This document shows, one piece after another, positions 7,840 through 17,300 of a stretch of DNA of 40,762 nucleotides (positions are counted from its first letter, which is position 1; every line of letters begins with the position of its first letter). The position numbers were made by a program, and so were the translations under genes. The notes beneath the pieces were generated by a model. The model was not told where the DNA came from, ran no database searches, and saw only the letters and a program-made list of their open reading frames with translations. Source of the stretch: an uncultured Clostridia bacterium (GTDB lineage Bacteria > Bacillota > Clostridia > TANB77 > CAG-508); assembly GCA_947631495.1 (NCBI GenBank), contig CANRLO010000005.1:1-40762 (forward strand), given 5' to 3'.

Positions 7840-9618
7840 ATGGTACGATATAGTGATGAGTTAATTGATGAAATAAGAAACAGAAATGATATCGTAGATA
7901 TCATATCACAATATGTAGTATTAAAAAGAAGTGGTAGAAACTTTTTTGGATTGTGTCCATTCCATAAAGAAAAATCACCTTCTTTTTCTGTCTCACCAGA
8001 TAAGCAAATTTTTCATTGCTTTGGTTGTGGTGTTGGCGGAAATGTATTTCATTTTTTAAGCAAAATTGAAAACTTAAGCTTTAAAGAAACCATAGAAATG
8101 CTTGCAGAAAGGTCAGGCATTGAATTACCTACTCTAGAAGGAGGAGAGGATTCTAAACTATTACAACTAAAAGCAAAAGTTTATGAAATAAATCAATTAG
8201 CAGCACAATTTTATCATGAAAATTTATATAAATCATCGGCAAAGCCTGCCCAAGAGTACGTCAAAAAAAGAAAGCTAGATAACAATACTTTAAAAAACTT
8301 TCTAATAGGCTATTCAGGTACTTATAATGAATTATATACTATGCTAAAAGAAAAAGGTTTTACTGAAGAAGAAATATTAGCATCTAGCTTAGTTAACAAA
8401 ACACCAGAAGGAAAGTTTGTAGACCGTTTTCGTAAAAGGCTTATGTTCCCAATTCAAGATACCAGAAATAGAGTCATTGCTTTTGGTGGTAGAGTTTTAG
8501 ATGATAGTAAACCAAAATATATTAATTCACCAGAAAATATTGTATATAGCAAAGGAAGGCATTTATTTGGACTAAATGTTGCTAAAAAGGGAGACCTAAA
8601 GAAAATTATTATTGTAGAAGGCTATATGGATGCAATTTCACTTCATCAAAGGGGCATTACGAATGCAGTTGCTTCTTTAGGAACAGCTATGACAGAAGCA
8701 CAAGGAAGACTTCTTCGAAAAAGTAGTGAGCAAGTTATTATTGGATACGATTCCGACGGAGCAGGACAAGCTGCTACCATGCGTGGATTAGAAATTTTAC
8801 AAGGTATGGGATGCGATATTCGTATTTTACAAATAGAAGGTGCGAAAGATCCAGACGAATTTGTAGTAAAATATGGTCCAGAGCGTTTCCAAAAGCAAGT
8901 TGAAAAGGCAATTTCATTAGTTGAATACAAAGTAAAAGTATTAAAAAATACATTAAATATAGAACATCCAAATGACAAAATAAAATTTCTAAAAGAAATT
9001 GCTAAAGTTCTTTCAAAAATAGATAATGAAATTGAAAGAGAAGTATATGTAGAAAAAATTGCATTAGAATACAAAATTTCAAAAGAAGCGATTTATGCTG
9101 AAATGAGTAAATTACAAAATACAAACGGAACGAGCAAAATTTTAGAAAAAGCAAAACCAAAATTAGAATTAAAAGAGAAAGAACAAAATGAAAATCAAAA
9201 CGATAAAAGAGAAAAATTAATAATATATCTTTTAATAAATTATCCAGAGCAAGCATATCCAAAATTAAAAGAACAAATTTCATGGAAAAATATTACAAAT
9301 CCTAAAAATCAAACAATAATAAAAAAATTGTATGAAGAATTTGAAAAAGGAAATAGTAATACTAGTCATATATTAGATTGGTTTGAGGATGAAGAAATTA
9401 TTAACGAAATTTCATGGATTTTGGCCTACGATTTTGAAATTACAGAAGTAGGAAAATGTATAGAAGATATCTTAAAATTATATGCAAAAGAAAAAGTAGT
9501 TATAGAAAGAAATCAAATTATTAAAGAATTAGAACAAGAAGATTTATCTCAAGACCAAAAAGAAGAATTAGAAACAAGATTAAATAACATTATTATTAAA
9601 TTGGCAAAAATGAAATAG
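7840..9618 (+). CDS. dnaG: DNA primase
   Basis: Synthesises RNA primers at the replication fork. The N-terminal zinc-binding domain has C39, H42, C60 and C63 ([26 protein letters not shown]). The catalytic core includes [12 protein letters not shown] and [12 protein letters not shown]. The TOPRIM motif [13 protein letters not shown] lies near residue 260, followed by [11 protein letters not shown]. The C-terminal half is lysine/glutamate-rich and helical and should bind the replicative helicase. 592 residues is normal. The start ATG 7840 follows AGAAAGG at nine bases. It is followed by rpoD after 11 bases, the classic macromolecular-synthesis order. Confidence 0.97.
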   Translation: MVRYSDELIDEIRNRNDIVDIISQYVVLKRSGRNFFGLCPFHKEKSPSFSVSPDKQIFHCFGCGVGGNVFHFLSKIENLSFKETIEMLAERSGIELPTLEGGEDSKLLQLKAKVYEINQLAAQFYHENLYKSSAKPAQEYVKKRKLDNNTLKNFLIGYSGTYNELYTMLKEKGFTEEEILASSLVNKTPEGKFVDRFRKRLMFPIQDTRNRVIAFGGRVLDDSKPKYINSPENIVYSKGRHLFGLNVAKKGDLKKIIIVEGYMDAISLHQRGITNAVASLGTAMTEAQGRLLRKSSEQVIIGYDSDGAGQAATMRGLEILQGMGCDIRILQIEGAKDPDEFVVKYGPERFQKQVEKAISLVEYKVKVLKNTLNIEHPNDKIKFLKEIAKVLSKIDNEIEREVYVEKIALEYKISKEAIYAEMSKLQNTNGTSKILEKAKPKLELKEKEQNENQNDKREKLIIYLLINYPEQAYPKLKEQISWKNITNPKNQTIIKKLYEEFEKGNSNTSHILDWFEDEEIINEISWILAYDFEITEVGKCIEDILKLYAKEKVVIERNQIIKELEQEDLSQDQKEELETRLNNIIIKLAKMK

Positions 9619-9629
9619 GAGGGATATCA

Positions 9630-11081
9630 GTGAAAAAAACTGAAAAATCAGAAGAAATAAAAACAAAAAGCAAAAAGAAAGAAATAGAAGAAGTAAAGAC
9701 AGAAAATAAAAAAGTTGATAAAAATAAAAAAGAAGTAAAAGCACCAAAAAATGAAGAAAAAACAAAAAAGAAATCATCTTCTAAAAAAGTAGAAAAAGAA
9801 GTTGCAAATAAAGAAAATAAAAAAGTAGCAGATAAAAAAGTAGCAGATAAAAAAGTAGAAGATAAAAAGGTAGAAAAGAAAAAAGCAGAAAATAAAAAAG
9901 TAGAAGATAAAACAGTAGAAAAGAAAAAAGCAGAAGATAAAAAAGTAGAAAATAAAACAGTAGAAAATAAAACAACAGAAAATGAAGAAAGTAACAAAGA
10001 AGAAAAGCCTCAAGATAAAGTACAAGAAATTATTGAAAAAGCAAAAACACAGGGGCAAATTACTTATGGAGAATTAGCTAGCGAATTAGATGAGGCGAAT
10101 GTCGATCAAATTGATAAAGTGTTTGATGCTTTTGAAGATTTAGGAGTAGATATTTTACAAGAAGATTTAGAAGAACCAGATATTGAAGATTTAGAAGAAG
10201 TAGAAGATATCAAATTAGAAGATATTGACTTAAATTCTGCTCTTGATGGAGTTAATATAGATGACCCTGTTCGTATGTATTTAAGAGAAATTGGTAAAAT
10301 TCCACTTTTAAATTATGAGCAAGAATTAGAATTAGCACAGAAAATATTAAATGGAGATGAAGAAGCAAAACAAAAACTTGCTGAATCAAACTTAAGATTA
10401 GTTGTTAGTATTGCTAAAAAATATGTAGGAAGGGGAATGTTGTTCTTAGACCTAATTCAAGAAGGAAACATGGGACTTATTAAAGCAGTAGAAAAATTTG
10501 ACTATACAAAAGGTTTTAAATTTAGTACTTATGCTACTTGGTGGATTCGTCAAGCTATTACAAGAGCCATTGCAGACCAAGCAAGAACAATTCGTATTCC
10601 AGTACACATGGTTGAAACTATTAACAAATTAATTCGTACTTCAAGACATTTGCTTCAACAATTAGGCAGAGAGCCTACCCCAGAAGAAATTGCAAAAGAA
10701 ATGGAAATTAGTGTAGAAAAAGTAATGGAAATTCAAAAAATTGCGCAAGACCCTGTATCATTAGAAACTCCAATTGGAGAAGAAGATGATAGCCATTTAG
10801 GAGATTTCATTCAAGATGATGATAGTCCAGCACCACAAGATTCTGCAGCTTATACTTTACTAAAAGAACAACTTGAAGAAGTAATGCAAACTCTAACACC
10901 AAGAGAAGCAAAAGTATTAAAATTAAGATTTGGATTAGAAGATGGAAAAGCAAGAACACTAGAAGAAGTAGGAAAAGAGTTCATGGTAACAAGAGAAAGA
11001 ATTCGTCAAATTGAAGCAAAAGCATTAAGAAAATTAAGACATCCATCACGTTCTAAAAAATTAAGAGACTATATGAATTAA
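9630..11081 (+). CDS. rpoD: RNA polymerase primary sigma factor with a lysine-rich repeat extension
   Basis: The housekeeping sigma factor (SigA). Residues 1-125 are a highly charged low-complexity extension, including eleven pentads of the KKVED type at about residues 64-118. Region 1.1 follows (about 129-182, [17 protein letters not shown]), an acidic stretch, region 1.2 ([17 protein letters not shown], near 211), region 2 with [18 protein letters not shown] (-10 recognition), region 3, and region 4 with [20 protein letters not shown] (-35 recognition). At 483 residues it is about 100 longer than many Clostridia SigA because of the extension. The start is GTG with AGGAGGGA upstream; no closer ATG exists. 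Promoters elsewhere in the window match its expected consensus. Confidence 0.97.
   Translation: MKKTEKSEEIKTKSKKKEIEEVKTENKKVDKNKKEVKAPKNEEKTKKKSSSKKVEKEVANKENKKVADKKVADKKVEDKKVEKKKAENKKVEDKTVEKKKAEDKKVENKTVENKTTENEESNKEEKPQDKVQEIIEKAKTQGQITYGELASELDEANVDQIDKVFDAFEDLGVDILQEDLEEPDIEDLEEVEDIKLEDIDLNSALDGVNIDDPVRMYLREIGKIPLLNYEQELELAQKILNGDEEAKQKLAESNLRLVVSIAKKYVGRGMLFLDLIQEGNMGLIKAVEKFDYTKGFKFSTYATWWIRQAITRAIADQARTIRIPVHMVETINKLIRTSRHLLQQLGREPTPEEIAKEMEISVEKVMEIQKIAQDPVSLETPIGEEDDSHLGDFIQDDDSPAPQDSAAYTLLKEQLEEVMQTLTPREAKVLKLRFGLEDGKARTLEEVGKEFMVTRERIRQIEAKALRKLRHPSRSKKLRDYMN
9819..9983 (+). repeat. 15-bp tandem repeat array inside rpoD (11 units)
   Basis: Eleven units of a degenerate AAAAAAGTAGAAGAT encode the pentads [55 protein letters not shown]. 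The unit is a multiple of three, so copy-number changes would keep the frame. Confidence 0.9.
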
Positions 11082-11097
11082 AAAAGATTCTAAAAAA

Positions 11098-11135
11098 AGT
11101 AAGTGCCCCTCAATTCGAGGGGCACTTTTACTTTT
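11098..11135. terminator. Bidirectional terminator between rpoD and the dinD-like gene
   Basis: AAGTGCCCCTC (11101-11111) pairs with GAGGGGCACTT (11117-11127). A-rich on the left and T-rich on the right, so it can stop transcription from both convergent genes. Confidence 0.92.
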
Positions 11136-11138
11136 GCT

Positions 11139-11708
11139 TTAAAGTCTTATTATATCGTCAGCTGTTTCACCATTATATAAGCCTTTATATCCTGCATTAT
11201 GAAATTTATCAAAATTTTTGACTCCTGCCTTTTTAGCAGTTTGATTAAGTGAATAATTTCCTTTTCTTGTTAAATCTCTTTGATAAAATCTCTTTTCATC
11301 TTCTGTTAGCATAGTATATTCTTTTTCTGTAATTTCTTGCTTTCTAGTTTGAACTGCAAAATATGTTTGAGCTAAAGCAATTACTTTTTTTCTACTATCT
11401 CCATTTTGTGCTATTAAATAACAAGCATAACGAGTTAATTTATATTCCTTAATTACAACCTCTGCATTGTTAGCACGTTTTGACAACTTGTCGGTGTCGA
11501 CAAAATGTTCAATCACACTAATATTGCTATTTTTACAAGATTCTTTTGCTTTGTTTATTACATTTTCAAATTTTCTCCATTCCTTATAATTTAAAACCTT
11601 TTGTAGTTCTCTAGCATACCAAAATTCAGTACCATTTTCGTCAACATGCTTAATATCTTCAAAGGATTTATTAGTTTTATCAATTTCTTTCAATAATATC
11701 ATCTCCAT
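11139..11708 (-). CDS. DinD-like DNA-damage-inducible protein, C-terminally short
   Basis: The first 185 residues match the DinD (BRO/antirepressor-like) family: FEDIKHVDENGTEFWYAREL, EWRKFENVINKAKESC, HFVDTDKL, RYACYLIAQNGDSRKKVIALAQTYFAVQTRKQE and AGVKNFDKFHNAGYKGLY. In E. coli DinD is SOS-induced and inhibits RecA function. The usual length is about 275 residues; this one stops at 189 (ADDIIRL), a few bases before the shared terminator, so the C-terminal third is lost. Upstream is a strong promoter whose spacer holds a LexA-like palindrome. The start ATG 11708 has only a weak ribosome site (TTGAGAA). The truncation may be natural or reflect an old rearrangement at the rpoD 3' end. Confidence 0.85.
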   Translation of the reverse strand: MEMILLKEIDKTNKSFEDIKHVDENGTEFWYARELQKVLNYKEWRKFENVINKAKESCKNSNISVIEHFVDTDKLSKRANNAEVVIKEYKLTRYACYLIAQNGDSRKKVIALAQTYFAVQTRKQEITEKEYTMLTEDEKRFYQRDLTRKGNYSLNQTAKKAGVKNFDKFHNAGYKGLYNGETADDIIRL

Positions 11709-11741
11709 TTCTCAATATATTATTTTAATTATTTAAGTATC

Positions 11742-11770
11742 ATTATAAAACAATTGTTTGATAAAGTCAA
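11742..11770 (-). promoter_or_regulatory. dinD promoter with LexA-like operator
   Basis: Minus-strand TTGACT (11770-11765), 17 bases, TATAAT (11747-11742). The spacer contains the perfect palindrome AAACAATTGTTT (11748-11759), abutting the -10 box. It keeps the AAC-N4-GTT core of the Firmicute LexA box (GAAC-N4-GTTC) but lacks the outer G/C. Placement suits repression. Confidence 0.7.
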
Positions 11771-11809
11771 TTATTTTTTCTTTATTTTTTAATTTTTAGA
11801 GATTTGACA

Positions 11810-11862
11810 CAAGTCCTAACTCCTATGAGTTTTGACCAACGCACAAAACTTAGGGATGATGT
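11810..11862. repeat. Imperfect palindrome in the dinD-tRNA interval
   Basis: AGTTTTG and CAAAACT form a hairpin around ACCAACGCA, flanked by TCCTAACTCC and TTAGGGAT, which partly pair. Richer in G+C than its surroundings; possibly a decayed member of the palindromic repeat family. The rest of 11709-11954 holds only the dinD promoter and the tRNA terminator. Confidence 0.45.
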
Positions 11863-11883
11863 AGTACATACTGAAAAAAGCAA

Positions 11884-11918
11884 CAAAAAAATACCACCCT
11901 TTTTCAGAATGGTATTTT
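11884..11918 (-). terminator. Intrinsic terminator for tRNA-Met
   Basis: AAAATACCA pairs with TGGTATTTT around a loop of about 13 bases. Read on the minus strand it lies about 40 bases past the tRNA 3' end and finishes in a T-run; it could also work on the plus strand. Confidence 0.75.
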
Positions 11919-11954
11919 TATTATCTATTCTAAAAGCTTGAACAGATACTTATT

Positions 11955-12031
11955 TGGTAGCGAGAAGTGGATTCGAACCACCGACCTGTCGGGTATGAAC
12001 CGAATGCTCTAGCCAGCTGAGCTATCTCGCC
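11955..12031 (-). tRNA. tRNA-Met (anticodon CAT), elongator type
   Basis: 77 bases with encoded CCA. Acceptor GGCGAGA pairs with TCTCGCT (one G-T). The D arm is GCTCAGCTGGCTAGAGC, the anticodon loop TTCATAC, the T arm GGTGG TTCGAAT CCACT. The anticodon stem has a mismatch at its outermost pair. The body resembles the Bacillus elongator tRNA-Met rather than the initiator, whose first base pair and anticodon-stem G-C run differ. It has its own consensus promoter and a terminator. Confidence 0.95.
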
Positions 12032-12056
12032 ATATATGTCAAACAAGACAAGTATT

Positions 12057-12085
12057 ATTATAATAGCAATTGTTCGTTTTGTCAA
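12057..12085 (-). promoter_or_regulatory. Consensus promoter of tRNA-Met
   Basis: Minus-strand TTGACA (12085-12080), 17 bases, TATAAT (12062-12057): both hexamers are perfect. The expected transcription start is about 20 bases before the mature tRNA. Confidence 0.92.
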
Positions 12086-12118
12086 GAAAAAAAGAACAAT
12101 TTTTAAAAATTGTTCTTT
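12086..12118 (-). terminator. Intrinsic terminator of the 138-residue ORF
   Basis: AAAGAACAATTTT (12091-12103) pairs with AAAATTGTTCTTT (12106-12118), and the minus-strand transcript ends in T. It lies immediately after the stop codon and abuts the tRNA promoter. Confidence 0.85.
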
Positions 12119-12123
12119 AAATT

Positions 12124-12540
12124 TTAATGTTCTATATCAAAATCATCTTTTATTCTAGAAATTCTATTATTTTTAGAATCTTCTTTATTTTGTGTAGCCA
12201 TTGGTTGTACAATAGTAGAAATTTTACCTTCTACAGAAATTTCTTTTTTAGATTGTTTTGTTTGTTTCTTGGTAACACTAGGAATACCAATATTATGATG
12301 ATAAACTTCAGCTTTTTGCTCAAGAGCCTGTGAACTTTTATTTAACTCTTTTATAATAGAAAGTTCTTCCTCAGAAGTAGCATTTTGTTCTAAATATTCA
12401 AAGTTTTCATTTTCTTGTGCTTCTTCTACAGTTCCCATGATAATAGAAAGAAGATTTTTTAATTCTTCTTGCACTTGATGGAATCTTGAATTAGCTGAAT
12501 GAGTTGCAGTATGTTTCATAACTTTTTTTCTTAAGCACAA
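12124..12540 (-). CDS. Hypothetical charged protein
   Basis: Unrecognised. Up to 138 residues, hydrophilic and helical, with a glutamate-rich middle (GTVEEAQENENFEYLEQNATSEEELSIIKELN) and a lysine/serine-rich C-terminus. No membrane segment or catalytic motif is visible. The start is uncertain: AAAGGAGA (12560-12553) is 12 bases before a TTG at 12540 but 33 bases before the first ATG at 12519 (MKHTATHS). Between them CTTAGCAC and GTGCTTAAG can form a hairpin with one bulge that could shorten the distance to the ATG. Followed by a good terminator, so it is a real transcription unit. Confidence 0.7.
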   Translation of the reverse strand: MCLRKKVMKHTATHSANSRFHQVQEELKNLLSIIMGTVEEAQENENFEYLEQNATSEEELSIIKELNKSSQALEQKAEVYHHNIGIPSVTKKQTKQSKKEISVEGKISTIVQPMATQNKEDSKNNRISRIKDDFDIEH

Positions 12541-12640
12541 AGTGCTAAGAAGTCTCCTTTCTTTTAATCCTTTTTCAACACAATATTATAATAACACAAA
12601 TCAAGAAAAAAATCAATACATTTTGGAAAAATTTATATAA

Positions 12641-12661
12641 AAAAAGAGCCTATTCGACTCT
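12641..12661 (-). terminator. Intrinsic terminator overlapping the stop codon of the ylbJ-linked small gene
   Basis: On the minus strand GAGTC-GAATA-GGCTC is followed by seven T. The TAG stop lies in the hairpin. Confidence 0.75.
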
Positions 12662-12886
12662 TCTTTCCGTTCTACTTTCTCGTCCAGTTAGTTTTTCATA
12701 TTCCTTGCACTTAATTTTATATTCTAATTGTTGTGTTAAGTAACGATAGTACATATAGCCTTGTTCATATTGCATCATAGGATTAAAAACATTATCAAAT
12801 ATAGATGGGTCATAATTTTCATAAGGAGAATAGGGTGGGTATCCATAGAAACCATTAAAATTATTATAATCTGTATTTTTTTCCAA
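12650..12886 (-). CDS. Small tyrosine-rich protein downstream of ylbJ
   Basis: About 78 residues, not recognised. The N-terminal half is rich in Tyr, Pro and Asn (NGFYGYPPYSPYENYDP), reminiscent of spore-coat or coat-associated proteins; the C-terminal half is charged and helical (YLTQQLEYKIKCKEYEKLTGRE). I favour the TTG start at 12886, six bases after AGAGGTG; a GTG at 12895 would overlap the ribosome site. It follows ylbJ on the same strand with a 125-base gap, so a sporulation role is possible but is inference from position and composition only. Confidence 0.7.
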   Translation of the reverse strand: MEKNTDYNNFNGFYGYPPYSPYENYDPSIFDNVFNPMMQYEQGYMYYRYLTQQLEYKIKCKEYEKLTGRESRTERRVE

Positions 12887-13011
12887 ATAAATCACCTCTT
12901 TTTTCTATATGTATGAAGAAAAAAGAAAAATATGATTTTTATATAGTAAGAAAGTTCTAAGCTAGATAAATATGGCGAGCCTTAGATTTTCTAAAATTTT
13001 TATTTGTTATT

Positions 13012-14091
13012 TTATAAATTAAAATTAAAAATAGGAAAATATGTAATTAAAAGGAAAGTATAAAAGGCAGCTAGAACTCCATGTATTAATTTACCTATAA
13101 AATAAGACTTAATCGATAAATTCGATTTAGAAATAATACTATTCACTTGCAATAAAACGGAAAAACCACCAAATCCTAATAAAAAAGCACTTAAAATAAT
13201 GTTAATAGAAATTTTTTTGCAAGCAATTAAAGAAATTTGAGTAAGTCCATTTGTTAGTTCTAAAATACCACTAATTAATGAAGTCGAAAAACGAACATCA
13301 GAAATACCAAATATTCTAAGTAATGGATAAAATAAATTTCCTATAATATTAATGACATTACTATTCTTTAAAATGGATAAAACTACACTGAAAAGAACTA
13401 TGAAACCACCTATCATAACAACTGTTTTTATGCTAGATAAAATACTTCTTCCTAGAATATCACCTAAATTAGAAAAATTAACTTGTTCTTTTTTATTATT
13501 GTTTTGCTTAGAAAAAATCTTTACAGAAGATGTATTTTTTGCTTTCCAAAAACGAAACAAAATTCCTACGCTAATACAAGCAAGAATATGGGTAAAAAGT
13601 AGTAAAAATCCGATGGTGCTATTTCCAAATAAACTAATTCCAACTGTTCCTAAAATAAAAAGAGGACCTGAATTATTAGTAAAAGCAAGCATACGCTCTG
13701 CTTCTTCCTGAGTACAAAGACCTTGCTCCTTCAAATTAACTACAATTTTAGCACCAGTAGGATAACCACTAATAATACCCATTAAAAGAGCATAACTTCC
13801 AATACCAGGAACATGAAAAATAGGCCTCATAATAGGGTTTAAAAGCTTGCCCAATTTATTTACTACATTTGTATAGCTTAACAATTCTGTTGCAATAAAA
13901 AAAGGAAGGAGGGAAGGAACCACATTATTAGCCCAAAGCATAAGACCTTCTTTTGCAGCGGCAAAATTGTTTTTTGAAAAAACAACAAGGCAAATTGTAA
14001 AAAGGCAAAAAATAGCAGGCAAAATATTTCTTCGAATCGATAAAAAAATAAACTTATATCCAATATTGTTATGCACATTTATATTCTGCAT
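13012..14091 (-). CDS. ylbJ: Sporulation integral membrane protein YlbJ
   Basis: A polytopic membrane protein of 359 residues with about eight to nine hydrophobic segments and a nucleoside-transporter Gate-like repeat. Family signatures are GLMLWANNVVPSLLPFFIATELL, GSYALLMGIISGYPTGAKIVVNL, AERMLAFTNNSGPLFILGTVG and the C-terminal LLGFGGFSVLLQVNSIISKS. In Bacillus ylbJ is expressed under SigE and needed for spore cortex formation. Its presence suggests a spore-forming ancestry. The start ATG 14091 has AAAGGA ten bases upstream; an out-of-frame ATG lies between them. Full-length and uninterrupted. Confidence 0.92.
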   Translation of the reverse strand: MQNINVHNNIGYKFIFLSIRRNILPAIFCLFTICLVVFSKNNFAAAKEGLMLWANNVVPSLLPFFIATELLSYTNVVNKLGKLLNPIMRPIFHVPGIGSYALLMGIISGYPTGAKIVVNLKEQGLCTQEEAERMLAFTNNSGPLFILGTVGISLFGNSTIGFLLLFTHILACISVGILFRFWKAKNTSSVKIFSKQNNNKKEQVNFSNLGDILGRSILSSIKTVVMIGGFIVLFSVVLSILKNSNVINIIGNLFYPLLRIFGISDVRFSTSLISGILELTNGLTQISLIACKKISINIILSAFLLGFGGFSVLLQVNSIISKSNLSIKSYFIGKLIHGVLAAFYTFLLITYFPIFNFNL

Positions 14092-14225
14092 AAAAATTCA
14101 TTCCTTTCAAGTTTTAACTTATTTTAGCAAAGTAGATATAATAATAAAAATTTTTTAATAAACTTATTATTACATTTTATGAGAGAAAGGACAAAATTAT
14201 GTTAAAAGGATAGAGTTTTAGTAAC

Positions 14226-14277
14226 CCTGTCCCAAATTGTCCCAAACTTCCCAATTGGGGACTGTCCCAAATTGGGA
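14226..14277. repeat. Degenerate TCCCAATTGGGGA / GGGAC palindrome cluster
   Basis: Overlapping short palindromes upstream of mfd: CTGTCCCAAATTGTCCCAA, then CCCAATTGGGG, then ACTGTCCCAAATTGGGA. They share the GGGAC/GTCCC signature with the other intergenic repeats here. The remainder of 14092-14353 contains a TATAAT at 14320-14325 with no good -35 box. Confidence 0.6.
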
Positions 14278-14353
14278 AAAAATTTTCAAAAAACTATTTT
14301 AAAATAAGCGAAAATGAGATATAATAATAGAAATGAGTAAGAGGAGAAAAAAG

Positions 14354-17300
14354 ATGAATGCCATTATATCAGAGCTAATAAAACTCCCAAAATTTCAAGA
14401 TTATTTGCAAGAAATACAAGAAAAACATAGCCCGGTTATTTCAATATCGGGCTTATCTGACGTGGGAAAAGTGCAATACATATATGCAACAAAAGAAGCA
14501 ACGAATCGTCCTATTTGCATAGTAACTTATAATGAAATACAAGCAAAAAAGCTAATTGAAGATTTGAAATATTTCGCAAAAGAATTTGAAATCATTTATT
14601 ATTTCCCCAAAAAAGAAGTTGCAACTTATGACTATGTTTTAGAAAGCAAAGATTTACTATATAACAGAATTGATGTATTGAACAAATTAGAGCAAAATAA
14701 AGCAAAAATTGTAGTAACTACTATTGAAGCTATGATGCAAAAAATGATAGCAAAAACCACTCTATATCAAAATCAATTGGAAATGAAGGTAGGCAAAAAC
14801 TATTCTTTAGAAGAAGTTAAGCAAAAACTAATAGATTTAGGTTATGAAAGAAGCGATTTAGTAGAAGGAAAAGGACAATTTAGCCTAAGAGGAGATATTT
14901 TGGATATTGCTCTTTCTGAAAAAGAAGGTGTCCGTGTTGAATTTTGGGGAGAAGAAATTGACTCAATTCGTAAATTCAATTTATCTTCACAACGTTCTAC
15001 AGACATGATAGAAAAAATTGAAATTATGCCAGCTCATGAGTTAATTTTGGAAGAAGATTTACCTTTAGTTGTAAAAAAAATAGAAGAAGGCAAATTAGAT
15101 TTTAATGAAGAAATTGAAGAAAGAGTTAATATAAAAAAAGAATATAAACAAAAATTAGAAGAAATAAAAAGACAAGATATTGCTCTAATTGAAGCAAATG
15201 ATTATCTTAGCAAAATTGACAAATATTTTAATTACTTTTATGAAAAACAACAAACTTTTATGGACTATTTAGGAAAAAATTTTTTAATATTCTTTGATGA
15301 ACTATCAAAAGTAAAACAAAGAGAAGAAAATATCTTAATGGAAAATCGAAATTTAATGAAAGCTTTGCTAGAAAAAGAAAAATACATTCCACAGTCCATT
15401 CAAAACTTAGAAAAAATCGAATATGTTAGAGAAGATAAGCAAATACTATATTTAGAAAAACAAGACTTTGGAATGGCAAAAGTTGCACCTGTTAAATTTC
15501 AATTTCCTTATAGAGATGTCAACTATTATAAAAGTGAAATGGAATTGCTAATAGGAGATTTCATTAAATGGCTTAATGAAAAAAAGAAAGTTGTTGTTCT
15601 TGCAGGGAATGAAGAAGAAACAGAAAAATTTATTAAACTACTAGAAGAAAAGGAAGTTCCATATAAAAAACAAGAATTAAATCAAATATCTAATTTAGAA
15701 ATGGACCAAAAGGGACAGATGATGCAAAAGGAAACGTCCCCAATGTATCAAAAGGTAATTGTGTCACAGGGCAGACTAAGTGCAGGCTTTGAATGCTATG
15801 ACTTAAATTTAATAGTAGTAACAGGGGAAGATTTATTTACATCTAATGTGAAGAAAAGAAGAAAGTTAAGTAGTAGCTTTAAAGAAGGCGAGAAAATTGT
15901 TTTTGCCGATTTAAAAATAGGTGATTATGTAGTACACAAAAGCCATGGTATTGGTCAATTTGTAGGAGTAAATACATTAAAGGCTGATGGAATTGTAAAA
16001 GATTATATTAAAATTCGTTATCGCAATGATGATATGCTATATATTCCAACTAATGATTTAGATAGCATTCGAAAATATATTGGTGGAGGAGAGGCTACTC
16101 CTAAAATCAACAAATTAGGAAGCAAAGAATGGGAAAATACTAAGGCAAAAGTAAAGAAAAATTTACAAGAAGTGGCAAAAGAACTTATTGAACTTTATGC
16201 AAAAAGGCAAAGCATAAAAGGTTATGCTTTTTCAAAAGATACAGAGTGGCAAAAGCAATTTGAAGATAGTTTCCCTTATGCAGAAACAGATGACCAACTT
16301 CGTTGCATTGAAGAAACCAAAAAGGACATGGAAGCACCTCGTCCTATGGATAGGCTTCTATGTGGAGACGTAGGCTATGGAAAAACAGAAGTCGCCATTC
16401 GTGCTGCTTTTAAAGCTGTAATGGACCAAAAACAGGTTGCTTACCTAGTTCCAACTACAGTTCTTGCAAATCAACAATATGAAAGTTTCAAAGAAAGAAT
16501 GGAAAGTTTTGCTATTAGAGTAGAACTATTAAATCGTTTTCGTACGAAAAAAGAGCAAGAAGAAATTATTCGTAAATTAAAATTAGGCGAAATTGATGTA
16601 GTTGTAGGAACTCATAGACTTCTTAGCAAAGATGTAGAGTTTAAAGATTTAGGACTTCTTATTGTAGATGAGGAGCACCGCTTTGGTGTAAAAGATAAAG
16701 AAAAAATTAAACAATACAAAGCAAGTATTGATGTATTATCTATGAGTGCAACGCCAATTCCTAGAACATTGCACATGTCTATTGTAGGAGTTCGTGATAT
16801 GTCAGTTATTTACGAACCACCACAAAATAGAAAACCTGTGCAGACTTATGTTTTAGAGCAAGATGAAGAAGTAGTAAAAGAGGCAATTACAAAAGAACTA
16901 GAAAGAAGCGGACAGGTATTTTATTTATATAATAGGGTTGAAGACATTGAGGCAAAAGCTGTTCAAATTGCAAATTTAGTACCAGAGGCAAAGGTTGCTT
17001 TTGCACATGGAAAAATGAGTGGAAACGAACTAGAAGAAATTATGCTCGATTTTATTAAAGGTGAGGTAAATGTTTTAGTATGTACCACAATTTTAGAATC
17101 GGGAATTGATATTCCAAATGCTAACACTATTATTGTAGAAAATGCCGATAAATTAGGCTTAGCTCAACTTTATCAAATTCGTGGTAGAGTAGGTAGAGCA
17201 GAAAAACAAGCCTATGCTTACATCATGTATAAACGTGATAAATTATTAACTGAAGTAGCAGATAAAAGGCTAAAAACCATTAAAGAATTTACCGAGTTTG

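Noticed and set aside
12127..12333. ORFs antisense to coding regions (also for example 9596-9997, 13352-13711, 24451-24786, 28757-29092)
   Set aside because: They mirror the codon bias of the genes on the other strand, have no ribosome sites and match no recognisable family.
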